Source: Bartonella massiliensis (lineage in GTDB: Bacteria; Pseudomonadota; Alphaproteobacteria; Rhizobiales; Rhizobiaceae). From it: a stretch of DNA of 64,000 bases. The translations under genes and the position numbers were made by a program. Location: positions 143,506-207,505 of the forward strand of contig NZ_CABFVS010000011.1 of assembly GCF_902150025.1 (NCBI RefSeq). The letters are read 5' to 3'. The notes beneath the pieces are model-generated. The model searched no databases, was not told where the DNA came from, and saw only the letters and a list, made by a program, of their open reading frames with translations. Of this stretch, positions 8,945 to 18,555 are shown in pieces. Each line of letters starts with the position of its first letter. The first letter of the stretch is position 1.

Positions 8945-11629
8945 ATGACTCACATTGATAGTTTTAATTGTCGCAGAACATTAAATGTTGGTGGCAAAGA
9001 ATATACTTATTATAGCTTGATCGAAGCAGAGAAGAATGGACTTGAAGGTATTTCTCGTTTGCCATTTTCGATGAAAGTTGTTCTTGAAAATTTATTGCGA
9101 TTTGAAGATGGTCGCACGGTTAAAAAAGAAGATATCCTTAATGTTGCTAAGTGGTTAAACGACAAAGGAAGTGCGGGGGCAGAAATCGCCTACCGTCCTG
9201 CACGTGTTCTTATGCAAGATTTTACCGGTGTTCCTGCTGTTGTTGACCTTTCTGCAATGCGCGATGCTATGGTTAAATTTGGCGGTAACGCTGAACAAAT
9301 TAATCCTCTCATTCCTGTTGATCTTATCATTGATCACTCAGTTATTGTTGACGATTTTGGCACTCCCATGGCTTTTAAGGAAAATGTTGAGCATGAATAT
9401 GAACGCAATGGTGAACGCTATCGTTTCCTTAAATGGGGGCAGCAAGCCTTTCAAAATTTTCGGGTTGTTCCTCCAGGAACAGGGATTTGTCATCAGGTTA
9501 ACCTCGAATATTTAGCGCAATGCGTATGGATGAAGAATGAAGAGGGGAGTGAGACGGTTTATCCAGACACCTGTGTGGGAACTGATTCGCATACAACGAT
9601 GGTTAATGGTTTGGGTGTCTTAGGTTGGGGTGTTGGGGGTATTGAAGCTGAAGCGGCAATGTTAGGCCAACCCGTTTCTATGTTGTTACCTGAAGTGATT
9701 GGTTTTCATCTAACAGGGAAACTTAAAGAAGGTGTAACAGCCACCGATCTCGTGTTGACGGTGACTCAAATGCTCCGCCAGAAAGGTGTTGTCGGTAAAT
9801 TTGTTGAGTTTTTTGGTCCTGGTTTGGAACATATGACGCTTGCTGATCGGGCAACGATTGGAAATATGGCACCTGAATATGGAGCGACGTGTGGCTTTTT
9901 CCCAATTGATAATGAGACAGTGCGTTATCTCAATATGACAGGGCGTGATGAAAATCGGATTGCCTTAGTAGAGGCTTATTCTAAAGCACAGGGGATGTGG
10001 CATGATGGAATGGTGGCTAGTCCCATTTTTAGTGATACAATTGAATTAGATATGGGAACCGTTGTTCCTTCTATGGCTGGTCCTAAACGTCCTGAAGGAC
10101 GTATTGCATTGGAAAATGTTGGGCAAGGCTTTGAGAAGGCATTGGTCGAAGATTATAAGAAGACTGGACAAGATGAGCGTTATCCGGTTGAGGGTGAAGA
10201 ATATACGCTTGGTCACGGAGATGTGGTGATCGCTGCGATTACGTCATGTACGAATACATCAAATCCAAGCGTTCTTATTGCTGCAGGTCTTCTGGCACGA
10301 AATGCTGTGGCAAAAGGGCTCAAGAGCAAACCGTGGGTAAAAACCTCTCTTGCACCTGGTTCAAAGGTCGTTGAAGCTTACCTTCAAAGTTCGGGTCTAC
10401 AAAAAGATTTAGATGCATTAGGATTTAACTTAGTAGGGTTTGGGTGCACGACATGTATTGGAAATTCTGGTCCTTTGCATCCAGCTATTTCCAAAACCAT
10501 TAATGACAATGAGGTTATTGCTGCTGCAGTTCTTTCAGGAAATCGTAATTTTGAAGGGCGTGTTTCTCCTGATGTGCAAGCGAATTATTTAGCTTCTCCT
10601 CCATTAGTTGTCGCACATGCGCTTGTTGGGACGGTGTGTAAAGATTTAACCAAGGAACCTCTTGGTGAAGATTCAGATGGTCAACCGGTTTACTTAAGAG
10701 ATATTTGGCCAACTTCTCAAGAAATACAGTCGTTTATCGAAAAAAATGTTACACGTAAGGTTTTTGCCGAAAAATATGCAGATGTCTTTAAGGGAGATGA
10801 AAATTGGCAAAAAGTTCAAATCCCTACGGGCTCTACTTATTCTTGGGATGAGCAATCTACCTATGTTCGTAATCCCCCTTATTTTGATGATATGAAGAAA
10901 ACGCCGGATGTCTTATCAGACATCAAGGATGCACGGATTTTAGGTTTGTTTGGTGATAAAATCACGACAGACCATATTTCGCCTGCTGGTTCTATTAAGG
11001 CTGCTTCTCCTGCTGGCAAATATTTAATGGATCATGGTGTTAAAGTCGCTGATTTTAATCAGTATGGAACGCGCCGTGGGAATCATGAAGTTATGGTGCG
11101 TGGGACCTTTGCCAATATTCGCATTCGTAATTTCATGTTAGGAGAAAATGGTCGAGAAGGGGGCTATACGGTTCATTATCCCTCAGCGGTAGAACAAGCC
11201 ATTTATGATGCAGCAATGGCGTATAAACAAGAAGGTATTCCACTTGTTGTTTTTGCGGGTATTGAATATGGCAATGGATCATCACGCGATTGGGCAGCCA
11301 AGGGGACCAATCTTCTTGGTATAAAAGCGGTGATTGTGCAGTCTTTTGAAAGGATTCATCGCTCTAATCTTGTTGGTATGGGTATTGTTCCTTTTGTTTT
11401 TGAAGAAGGTGTAAGTTGGAAATCTTTAGGCTTAAAGGGAGATGAAAAGGTAACAATTGAAGGGATTCATAACTTGAAACCTCGTCAAAAGACTGTAGCA
11501 ACAATTACTTTTTCTGATGGTAGGGTAAAGACTGTTCCATTATTATGCCGTGTTGATACTGAAGATGAACTAGATTATTTGCATCATGGTGGAATTCTGC
11601 AATATGTCTTACGTAAGTTAGCTGTTTAA
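8945..11629 (+). CDS. acnA: Aconitate hydratase A
   Basis: Aconitase interconverts citrate and isocitrate in the TCA cycle through a 4Fe-4S cluster. The 894-residue protein matches the AcnA/IRP family in length. Cluster cysteines are visible in TSCTNTSNPS and FGCTTCIGNSG. The substrate loop GTDSHTTMVNGLGV and the C-terminal swivel domain motif YGNGSSRDWAAKG are present. It is a single gene followed by a 240-base gap before rpsT. The ATG at 8945 follows an AAGGATGGAC-type ribosome binding site. Confidence 0.97.
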   Translation: MTHIDSFNCRRTLNVGGKEYTYYSLIEAEKNGLEGISRLPFSMKVVLENLLRFEDGRTVKKEDILNVAKWLNDKGSAGAEIAYRPARVLMQDFTGVPAVVDLSAMRDAMVKFGGNAEQINPLIPVDLIIDHSVIVDDFGTPMAFKENVEHEYERNGERYRFLKWGQQAFQNFRVVPPGTGICHQVNLEYLAQCVWMKNEEGSETVYPDTCVGTDSHTTMVNGLGVLGWGVGGIEAEAAMLGQPVSMLLPEVIGFHLTGKLKEGVTATDLVLTVTQMLRQKGVVGKFVEFFGPGLEHMTLADRATIGNMAPEYGATCGFFPIDNETVRYLNMTGRDENRIALVEAYSKAQGMWHDGMVASPIFSDTIELDMGTVVPSMAGPKRPEGRIALENVGQGFEKALVEDYKKTGQDERYPVEGEEYTLGHGDVVIAAITSCTNTSNPSVLIAAGLLARNAVAKGLKSKPWVKTSLAPGSKVVEAYLQSSGLQKDLDALGFNLVGFGCTTCIGNSGPLHPAISKTINDNEVIAAAVLSGNRNFEGRVSPDVQANYLASPPLVVAHALVGTVCKDLTKEPLGEDSDGQPVYLRDIWPTSQEIQSFIEKNVTRKVFAEKYADVFKGDENWQKVQIPTGSTYSWDEQSTYVRNPPYFDDMKKTPDVLSDIKDARILGLFGDKITTDHISPAGSIKAASPAGKYLMDHGVKVADFNQYGTRRGNHEVMVRGTFANIRIRNFMLGENGREGGYTVHYPSAVEQAIYDAAMAYKQEGIPLVVFAGIEYGNGSSRDWAAKGTNLLGIKAVIVQSFERIHRSNLVGMGIVPFVFEEGVSWKSLGLKGDEKVTIEGIHNLKPRQKTVATITFSDGRVKTVPLLCRVDTEDELDYLHHGGILQYVLRKLAV

Positions 11630-11870
11630 ATGCTTTTGTTTGTTGAGAAATGTCTTTAAACGATTAAGCTATAAAGTTGCGGATCAAAGAGTTTGACTTC
11701 GTTTTTTATGTCTGTCTTTGAAAATTCAATTGACGTTAGCTTTGACATTGCGCTATAAGTCACATGAATTATAAGCAGCTTTATAGTTTTGCTTAGGTTA
11801 GGTTTGTTTATATTGGTAGAGTTGTTCTGTAGACTCATTTTACCAAAGTGTTGAAAGAGAGATTATATTT

Positions 11871-12137
11871 ATGGCGAATACACCTTCTGCTCGAAAAGCG
11901 GTGCGCAAGGTTGCAGCACGCACACAGGTTAATAGGGCCCGCCGTTCACGCGTTCGTACTTTTATACGTAAGTTTGATGATGCTTTAGCTGGGGGTGATA
12001 AGGTGGCAGCGGAAATTGCATTTAAGAATTTTGAGCCTGAAATTATGCGTGCGGTTTCTAAAGGGGTTTTTCACAAAAATGCTGCAGCAAGAAAAGTATC
12101 GCGTTTAGCGAAGCGTTTGAAAGCTCTCAGCGTTTAA
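11871..12137 (+). CDS. rpsT: 30S ribosomal protein S20
   Basis: S20 binds 16S rRNA in the 30S subunit. The protein has 88 residues, is strongly basic, and begins [18 protein letters not shown], typical of the family. The helical C-terminus contains the usual [16 protein letters not shown]. An AAGAGAG ribosome binding site precedes the ATG. A good hairpin terminator follows at 12161. Its place just upstream of dnaA is usual in alphaproteobacteria. Confidence 0.97.
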   Translation: MANTPSARKAVRKVAARTQVNRARRSRVRTFIRKFDDALAGGDKVAAEIAFKNFEPEIMRAVSKGVFHKNAAARKVSRLAKRLKALSV

Positions 12138-12160
12138 GTTTTCTCTTTTTTATTGAGAAC

Positions 12161-12194
12161 AAAGCTAGTATCCATCAGGATGCTGGCTTTTTAT
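12161..12194 (+). terminator. rpsT intrinsic terminator
   Basis: The sequence AAAGCTAGTATCC, a four-base loop and GGATGCTGGCTTT form a 13-pair stem with two G-T wobble pairs, followed directly by a T-rich tract. It lies 23 bases after the rpsT stop codon. Confidence 0.85.
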
Positions 12195-12282
12195 TTATTG
12201 TTTTAAAAAGTTTCTATTGAAAATAAGAATCGACAATGATTCTTCTCTTGAAAAATGAGAGGACGTTTATAGGGGAGCATGG

Positions 12283-12305
12283 TTATCCACAAGCTTTGTG
12301 GATTT
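12283..12305 (+). promoter_or_regulatory. DnaA box pair upstream of dnaA
   Basis: An exact TTATCCACA lies at 12283-12291. TGTGGATTT at 12297-12305 is a 7-of-9 match on the other strand. The pair is centred on AAGCTT. It is about 540 bases upstream of dnaA, so it may serve autoregulation or origin function. Confidence 0.6.
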
Positions 12306-12834
12306 TTACAGAGTCTTTTTTGTCAAGTATTTTATTTTTTTTTTAAATCTGAAGAGATTCTTTAATGATTGGTAAATTTAGAGAAAAAAAATGAATTGAA
12401 TCAATAATTTTTCTCGTTCTTTATTGATATAAGCATTTTTGGGGGATCTTTTGATTTTATTTTGACCTCTTGCATTTTACCTCTGCTGTTTTGTATGTTT
12501 CTTGTGAAGATTGAAAAGCATGAAGGGGTTACATCAGCGCGTTATTCTGTATTTTGTTGGATACAAGATGCTTTGGTTTAGACTTTTTAAGCTTTTGTGT
12601 TGAAGAGGTATTCTGACGTTTTTTTAGTTTTCTTAATTGGTATGTTTACCATTTTAGAAGGTTGGGTCATATCATGAGTGCAAGTAAATCTTATTGGTCA
12701 TCTTTGTTAGTGGGGTTGTGATGAGGCTATCCTAGGGGAGGGAGAGTAATCTTATTTGGGATAGGGCGTGTTGCCTTCGGTAGGTTTATTTAGCTGTTTG
12801 GCAGGACAGAATTTTATTTTTATCAGGATGGAAG

Positions 12835-14406
12835 ATGGTGGATAAATTGAACTCTAAAGCTAATTCCTTTAAAAGGGTTTCGGTAAATATCCTATCAACA
12901 GAGAATATAATAAAGGATAGAATGACAGAGAGTGATGGGGCCGTTTGTAGAAGTTCTTCTGTAGGATATTCTATTGTTTCAGAGGATGAAAGTGCGGCGG
13001 CTTTTATACGCGTGATGGCACAATTAAAGGCACAAGTTGGTGTTGAGGCTTATACCAGTTGGTTTGGTCGTGTGAAGCTTGCTGAGTATAGTCATACGCT
13101 TGTAAAGCTTTCTGTTCCTACTGCTTTTTTACGTTCATGGATTAATAATCACTATGGTTCTCTTTTAACAAATTTATGGAAACAGGAGAATTCATCTATT
13201 CTTCGTGTTGAAGTTATTGTTCGCGGTATGGAACGCGTTTCAAGAGATGTTGTTTGTAAAACAAGTTCGCCTTCTGTTGTTCTGGAGGAGCAGGTGACTT
13301 CACCTTTTGTTGAAAGTTGTTCAGAGCATGCAATCAAGAATTCTCAGACGGGAGTTTTGGGGTCTCCACTTGATTCTCGCTATAGTTTTGAGACTTTTGT
13401 TGAGGGGGCTTCTAATCGCGTTGCTTTAGCGGCTGCGCGTTCAATTGCGGAGGGACATAAAAGTGCTTTGCGTTTTAATCCTCTTTTTATTCACGCCTCT
13501 GTTGGTTTAGGAAAAACACATTTACTTCAAGCAATTGCGGCTTCTGCATTAAAGCGTTTAACGTCTGCGCGTGTTATTTATTTAACTGCTGAATATTTTA
13601 TGTGGCGTTTTGCAACAGCTATTCGTGATAATGATGCTCTTTCTTTTAAAGAACAGCTCCGCGATATTGACCTTTTGATTATTGATGATATGCAGTTTTT
13701 GCAGGGTAAGTCTATACAACATGAATTTTGCCATTTGCTTAATATGTTGCTTGATAGTGCAAAACAGGTTGTTGTTGCTGCAGATCGTCCACCAGCAGAA
13801 TTAGAATCGCTTGATCTTCGCGTTCGTTCTCGTCTTCAAGGAGGGGTAGCCCTTGAAATTGAAGCACCCGATTATGAAATGCGTTTGCAAATGTTACGTC
13901 AGCGGTTGAAGGTTGCACAGCAAGATGATGGCATGGTATCAATTTCTGATGATATCTTGGAATATATTGCAAAAACGGTTTTAGGGTCGGGGCGTGATAT
14001 TGAAGGAGCATTTAATCAGCTCTTGTTTCGTCAATCTTTTGAGTCTGATTTATCTTTAGAACGGATTGATGAGTTATTAGGTCACTTGACACGTCCCGGT
14101 GAACCTAGACGCATTCGGATTGAAGAAATTCAGCGCACGGTGGCGCGCCATTATAATGTTTCTAAACAGGACTTGTTGTCTAATCGTCGAACACGGACAG
14201 TTGTAAAGCCACGGCAAGTTGCAATGTATTTAGCGAAAGTATTAACACCACGCTCATTGCCAGAAATTGGACGTCGTTTTGGTGGGCGTGATCATACAAC
14301 AGTTTTACACGCTGTGCGTAAAATTGAAGATTTGGTTTGTGGTGATCAGACCTTGGCCAAGGAACTTGAGTTGCTTAAACGATTGATTGGAGAGCAGGCT
14401 GTATAG
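12835..14406 (+). CDS. dnaA: Chromosomal replication initiator DnaA
   Basis: DnaA binds DnaA boxes and melts the origin. The 523-residue protein has the N-terminal DnaB-interaction domain (about 50-125), a variable linker, the AAA+ domain with Walker A GLGKT (224-228) and Walker [11 protein letters not shown], and the C-terminal DNA-binding domain with signature [16 protein letters not shown]. The start at ATG 12835 gives an N-terminal extension of about 45 residues before the conserved domain. An internal ATG at 12922 (MTESDGAV) is an alternative start. dnaN follows after a 188-base gap. Confidence 0.97.
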   Translation: MVDKLNSKANSFKRVSVNILSTENIIKDRMTESDGAVCRSSSVGYSIVSEDESAAAFIRVMAQLKAQVGVEAYTSWFGRVKLAEYSHTLVKLSVPTAFLRSWINNHYGSLLTNLWKQENSSILRVEVIVRGMERVSRDVVCKTSSPSVVLEEQVTSPFVESCSEHAIKNSQTGVLGSPLDSRYSFETFVEGASNRVALAAARSIAEGHKSALRFNPLFIHASVGLGKTHLLQAIAASALKRLTSARVIYLTAEYFMWRFATAIRDNDALSFKEQLRDIDLLIIDDMQFLQGKSIQHEFCHLLNMLLDSAKQVVVAADRPPAELESLDLRVRSRLQGGVALEIEAPDYEMRLQMLRQRLKVAQQDDGMVSISDDILEYIAKTVLGSGRDIEGAFNQLLFRQSFESDLSLERIDELLGHLTRPGEPRRIRIEEIQRTVARHYNVSKQDLLSNRRTRTVVKPRQVAMYLAKVLTPRSLPEIGRRFGGRDHTTVLHAVRKIEDLVCGDQTLAKELELLKRLIGEQAV

Positions 14407-14594
14407 TGTTTATCATTTCTTTCTTTGAAGAAACTTTAAAGGATTTAATGGAAAGATTTATTTTTTCTTATGCAGGAGTGACTTGCCATTTTAAGAGAGC
14501 TTTAATAAAATCCAGCAGGCGATTCTTTAAAGAGGATCTATTATTTTAATTCTAAGGAATTTTTATCGTTTTTAGTAAATCATATAGGGCTTTT

Positions 14595-15716
14595 ATGCGT
14601 ATTACAGTTGATCGCAGTCAATTTCTCAAATCTCTAGGTCGTGTTCATCGTGTGGTAGAGCGCCGTAATACTGTTCCTATTTTATCGAATGTATTGATTG
14701 ATGCCGAAAATGGCCGTGTGCAGTTAAAAGCAACAGATCTTGATTTAGAGGTTACAGAATCTTTTACAGTTAATGTTGAACAAGCTGGAGCAACGACTGT
14801 TCCGGCATATTTGCTCTATGATATCATTCGAAAACTTCCTGATGGCAATGAGGTTGTATTATCTGTCGATGAGAATCAAGCAAGTGCAATGTCGATTGTT
14901 TCGGGTCGTGCGCATTTTCAGCTTCAATGTCTTCCGAAGGCGGATTTTCCAGAATCACTTCCTGGACAGTTTAGTTATAGCTTTTCTCTATCGGCATCAG
15001 GGTTAAAGCATTTACTTGATTGTACGCAATTTGCTATTTCTACTGAAGAAACCCGCTATTATCTTAATGGTATTTACTTCCATGTTATTAATGATGATAT
15101 CTTGAAATTGCGTTTGGTTGCAACAGATGGTCATCGTTTGGCACAAGTTGAAATGGAAGCTCCTTCAGGCGTTGAGGGAATGCCTGGTGTTATTGTTCCC
15201 CGTAAAGCTGTAGGAGAGCTACAGAAACTTCTTTCAGAAGAAAATGATAGCGATGTATGTATAGAGCTTTCAGAGACAAAGATTCGTTTTTCTGTGGGGT
15301 CTGTGATTTTTACCTCGAAGTTAATTGATGGAACATTTCCAGACTATCAACGTGTTATTCCTCTTGGAAATGATAAAGAATTAATTGTTAATAGGCAGGA
15401 CTTTTCTTCTGCAGTTGATCGCGTTTCAACAATTTCAAGTGATCGAGGGCGCGCGGTTAAGTTAACGATTGAGCATGGGCAGCTGAAGCTTGTGGTTAAT
15501 AGCCCTGATTCTGGCAGTGCAGAAGATCAGTTAGCTGTAACTTATACAGCCGATCCGCTTGAGATAGGATTTAATTCACGTTATCTTTTAGATATTGCTG
15601 GGCAACTTTCAAGTGATGAGATGGTTTTTATGCTATCAGATGCTGTAGCACCAGCTCTCATTCGTGATAATAATGATGCAGATGTGCTTTATGTACTGAT
15701 GCCCATTCGCGTTTAG
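14595..15716 (+). CDS. dnaN: DNA polymerase III beta sliding clamp
   Basis: The clamp is a dimeric ring that tethers the replicative polymerase to DNA. The 373 residues match the family. It begins MRITVDRSQFLKSLGRVHRVVERRNTVPILSNVLI, and ends with the conserved VLMPIRV C-terminus near the protein-binding pocket. It lies between dnaA and recF, in the classical order. The stop is 20 bases before the recF start I prefer. Confidence 0.97.
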   Translation: MRITVDRSQFLKSLGRVHRVVERRNTVPILSNVLIDAENGRVQLKATDLDLEVTESFTVNVEQAGATTVPAYLLYDIIRKLPDGNEVVLSVDENQASAMSIVSGRAHFQLQCLPKADFPESLPGQFSYSFSLSASGLKHLLDCTQFAISTEETRYYLNGIYFHVINDDILKLRLVATDGHRLAQVEMEAPSGVEGMPGVIVPRKAVGELQKLLSEENDSDVCIELSETKIRFSVGSVIFTSKLIDGTFPDYQRVIPLGNDKELIVNRQDFSSAVDRVSTISSDRGRAVKLTIEHGQLKLVVNSPDSGSAEDQLAVTYTADPLEIGFNSRYLLDIAGQLSSDEMVFMLSDAVAPALIRDNNDADVLYVLMPIRV

Positions 15717-15736
15717 GGGCCGTTGTTTTGCAATGC

Positions 15737-16870
15737 ATGGCTGGTCATGTGCACAAAGTGGCAGTGAGACAGCTGAGGCTTTTGCGTTATCGTAATTATG
15801 CTTCTTTGGAGATTCATTTTTCGGGTCAACATGTGGTTTTTACTGGTCACAATGGTGCTGGTAAGACAAATCTTTTAGAGGCATTATCTTTTCTTTCTCC
15901 GGGGCGTGGTTTAAGGCGAGCGGCTTATTCTGATATTAGTTTTTCAGATGGTAGCGGTGAAGGATTTGTTGTCTTTGCGCGTCTTGAATGTGCGCTTTAT
16001 GGTGAAGTAAAGATTGGTACAGCTTTAGAGATGAGCGATAACAGTCGAAAGGTTCATATTAATGGTGTGAATGAGCCAAGTGATTGCTTAACAGATTACT
16101 GTCATATAAGTATCTTGACGCCTTCTATGGATGGTCTTTTTACGGGTTCTTCGCTTGAGCGCCGACGTTTTTTAGACCGTATGGTTTTGGCGATCGATCC
16201 TTTACATAGTCACCGCATAGCCGATTATGATAGAGCGATGCGCGCACGTAATCGTTTGTTTTTGGATGGAAATGAAGATTATGCTTGGTTTGACGCTTTA
16301 GAAAAACAGATGGCAGAATTGGCGATCGCTATTTCTGCGGCGCGTATTGATATTATTCGGCTTTTAAACGACATGTTTACAAAAATGCCATCTCAGATAT
16401 CTTTTCCACGGGCTTTTTTGCAAATTGATGGTTTTTTGGAAACTGCTCTAAGTAGATTATCAGCGACTGAAGTTGAAGAACAATTTTGTGATCGGTTGCA
16501 GCGCAATCGTGCAATAGATCGTGCTGCTGGGCGAACATTAGAAGGACCACATCGCGCAGATTTGCAGGTTTTTTATGCGGATAAGAATCGAGCAGCAACA
16601 TCTTGTTCAACAGGTGAACAAAAAGCGCTGTTAACAGGTTTGGTTTTGTGTCATGCACGTTTAACAGGTATGATGTCGGAAAGGGCTCCTATTCTTCTTC
16701 TTGATGAAATGGCAGCTCATCTTGATTCGCATCGACGTGCTGCTTTATTTGATATTCTTGATGATTTATCTGTACAAACATTTATGACAGGAACAGATCG
16801 TCTTTTATTTGATGACTTAAAAGGACGTGCAGAATTTTTTGAGATTAAGGATGGTGCTTTATTGCTGTAA
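15737..16870 (+). CDS. recF: DNA replication/repair protein RecF
   Basis: RecF is an SMC-like ATPase that loads RecA at gapped DNA together with RecO and RecR. From ATG 15737 the protein has 377 residues. A TTG nine bases upstream is also open. Walker A is GHNGAGKTNLL near the N-terminus, the signature is STGEQKALLTG, and Walker B is ILLLDEMAAHLD near the C-terminus. Length is typical. It closely follows dnaN, so the two probably share a transcript. Confidence 0.95.
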   Translation: MAGHVHKVAVRQLRLLRYRNYASLEIHFSGQHVVFTGHNGAGKTNLLEALSFLSPGRGLRRAAYSDISFSDGSGEGFVVFARLECALYGEVKIGTALEMSDNSRKVHINGVNEPSDCLTDYCHISILTPSMDGLFTGSSLERRRFLDRMVLAIDPLHSHRIADYDRAMRARNRLFLDGNEDYAWFDALEKQMAELAIAISAARIDIIRLLNDMFTKMPSQISFPRAFLQIDGFLETALSRLSATEVEEQFCDRLQRNRAIDRAAGRTLEGPHRADLQVFYADKNRAATSCSTGEQKALLTGLVLCHARLTGMMSERAPILLLDEMAAHLDSHRRAALFDILDDLSVQTFMTGTDRLLFDDLKGRAEFFEIKDGALLL

Positions 16871-16923
16871 AAAACATTCTAAATATTTTTTAATAAGGGA
16901 TGATCGAGAAGAAAAGGCTTGCT

Positions 16924-17364
16924 ATGTCCGTAATGATAACGATTTTAAACGGTCCTAATTTAAACTTCCTGGGTCAACGCGAGCCAGAAATTTATGGAAC
17001 TGAAACTCTAGAAGATATTGAAAAAAATTGCAGAGAATGGGCAAAGAAAGCCGATTTTATCATAAATTTTTATCAAAGTAACTATGAAGGGCAGCTCGTA
17101 GAATGGATACAAGAGGCAATAGGGCTAAGTTCTGGATTGATCATCAATCCAGCGGCTTACAGTCATACATCTGTTGCTCTTCTTGATGCTCTAAAAATGT
17201 TCTCAGGGCCGAAAGTAGAAGTTCATTTATCCCATATTTATCAACGCGAAGCTTTCCGTCACCATTCTTATACCTCTTTAGGTGTCGATGCTATTATAAC
17301 TGGATGTGGAAGTGATGGATATCGATTTGCACTCGAGTATATTGCAAAAAAAATTAAATTATAA
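16924..17364 (+). CDS. aroQ: Type II 3-dehydroquinate dehydratase
   Basis: This enzyme converts 3-dehydroquinate to 3-dehydroshikimate in the shikimate pathway. The motif ILNGPNLNFLGQREPEIYG carries the catalytic Tyr, and HLSHIYQREAFRHHSY is the family's second block. From ATG 16924 the protein has 146 residues, the usual size. An upstream in-frame ATG at 16900 has no well-placed ribosome binding site. There is a 53-base gap after recF. Confidence 0.92.
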   Translation: MSVMITILNGPNLNFLGQREPEIYGTETLEDIEKNCREWAKKADFIINFYQSNYEGQLVEWIQEAIGLSSGLIINPAAYSHTSVALLDALKMFSGPKVEVHLSHIYQREAFRHHSYTSLGVDAIITGCGSDGYRFALEYIAKKIKL

Positions 17365-17505
17365 TCATTAAAAAGCAAGTGTTGGATCATTGGATGAAAG
17401 AGTGATATAGGCTTTGAATTCACTTGATAATTATTTTCAAATTTGTACAATATGAGGTATGATATTTATGACAATTTTTAGTGCGTATGATGGGGGCAAA
17501 TAAAG

Positions 17506-18480
17506 ATGGAAAGTTTTGTTAGACGGACAAAAATGCTGATGATTTTAGGGGGAATAGCACTACTTTTGTTTGGTTGTAAGATTGATGTTCTACAGCCATC
17601 AGGTTATGTTGCACGTCAACAGCTCATTTTGATCGCTGCTTGTGTGTTTGTTATGCTTTGCGTCGTCATTCCAGTCATGGTGAGTGTAGTATTTTTAGCA
17701 ATAAAATATCGGGCATCAAATGTGAAAGCGGAATATTCTCCTGATTGGGCACATTCAAATAAAATTGAAGCAGTGATGTGGGGTATTCCAATTTTAATCG
17801 TAATGGTTTTGGGTGTATTCGCAGCTTATTATACTTATAAACTTGAGCCTGCAAAGCCTCTTCCGGTGGAGGTTGTGGGTGAAGGGGAGCCATTGCAGAT
17901 TGATGCTGTCGCTCTTGATTGGAAATGGGTTTTTATTTATCCCCAGTATGGTATTGCATCGATCAATGAAATTTACGCACCTAAAGGACGTCAAGTTTTG
18001 TTGCAATTGACGTCAGAAAATTCTGTCAATGCTTTTTGGGTTCCTAAATTGGGTACAGTTCTTTACGCTATGCCGCAGATGAATGCTAAGTTGCATTTGA
18101 TCGCTGAAGAACATGGCGTCTTCAAAGGGACCTCCGCAAATTACAGCGGCGATGGTTTTGCGGGTATGCGGTTTAATTGGCATTCTGTGTCTTCGCAGGA
18201 TTTTGATGATTGGATTGTAAAAGCTCGGGCCAATGGGCGAGAACTTGATCGTAAGTCTTATCGTCAACTTTCTATTGCGCCTCGTATGGGTGATATTGCT
18301 GCGAAGGAAAAAGATGCTGAAGTTCGTTATTTTGCACCTGTTGAGAAGCGGCTTTACTATCGCATTGTTAATCGCTGTGTCGATGAAAATACGGTATGTA
18401 ACGAAGATTTAATGAAACGCGCTGCTGCTCAGACGCTATGGGGTGCACTATGTTCAGTATTTGATCCCGAGGTTATTTAA
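17506..18480 (+). CDS. cyoA: Cytochrome bo3 ubiquinol oxidase subunit II
   Basis: CyoA is the non-heme subunit of the proton-pumping quinol oxidase. The 324-residue protein starts with a lipoprotein signal (MLMILGGIALLLFGC, lipobox LFGC). Two membrane helices follow (about 40-65 and 90-112), then a periplasmic cupredoxin domain containing DWKWVFIYPQYGIASINE. The copper-A cysteine pair of cytochrome c oxidases is absent, as expected of a quinol oxidase. It is first in the cyoABCD operon. Confidence 0.96.
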   Translation: MESFVRRTKMLMILGGIALLLFGCKIDVLQPSGYVARQQLILIAACVFVMLCVVIPVMVSVVFLAIKYRASNVKAEYSPDWAHSNKIEAVMWGIPILIVMVLGVFAAYYTYKLEPAKPLPVEVVGEGEPLQIDAVALDWKWVFIYPQYGIASINEIYAPKGRQVLLQLTSENSVNAFWVPKLGTVLYAMPQMNAKLHLIAEEHGVFKGTSANYSGDGFAGMRFNWHSVSSQDFDDWIVKARANGRELDRKSYRQLSIAPRMGDIAAKEKDAEVRYFAPVEKRLYYRIVNRCVDENTVCNEDLMKRAAAQTLWGALCSVFDPEVI

Positions 18481-18555
18481 GGGATCAATAGAGAAAGAGC
18501 CCTTTTAACATAAGGTTTCTTTTAAACTTGAATTTCATTTGAAATGGGTTGAGAA

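Larger units (their letters stand above)
12138..12834. other. rpsT-dnaA intergenic region, DnaA-box region
   Basis: This stretch of about 700 bases holds no gene. It contains the rpsT terminator and then a perfect DnaA box TTATCCACA at 12283-12291. A weaker, oppositely oriented match follows at 12297-12305, so the two form the palindrome-like ATCCACAAGCTTTGTGGAT. Downstream is a very AT-rich stretch (about 12316-12440). This could be the dnaA autoregulatory region or part of a replication origin. In many alphaproteobacteria the origin is at hemE instead, so the origin reading is only a possibility. Confidence 0.45.
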
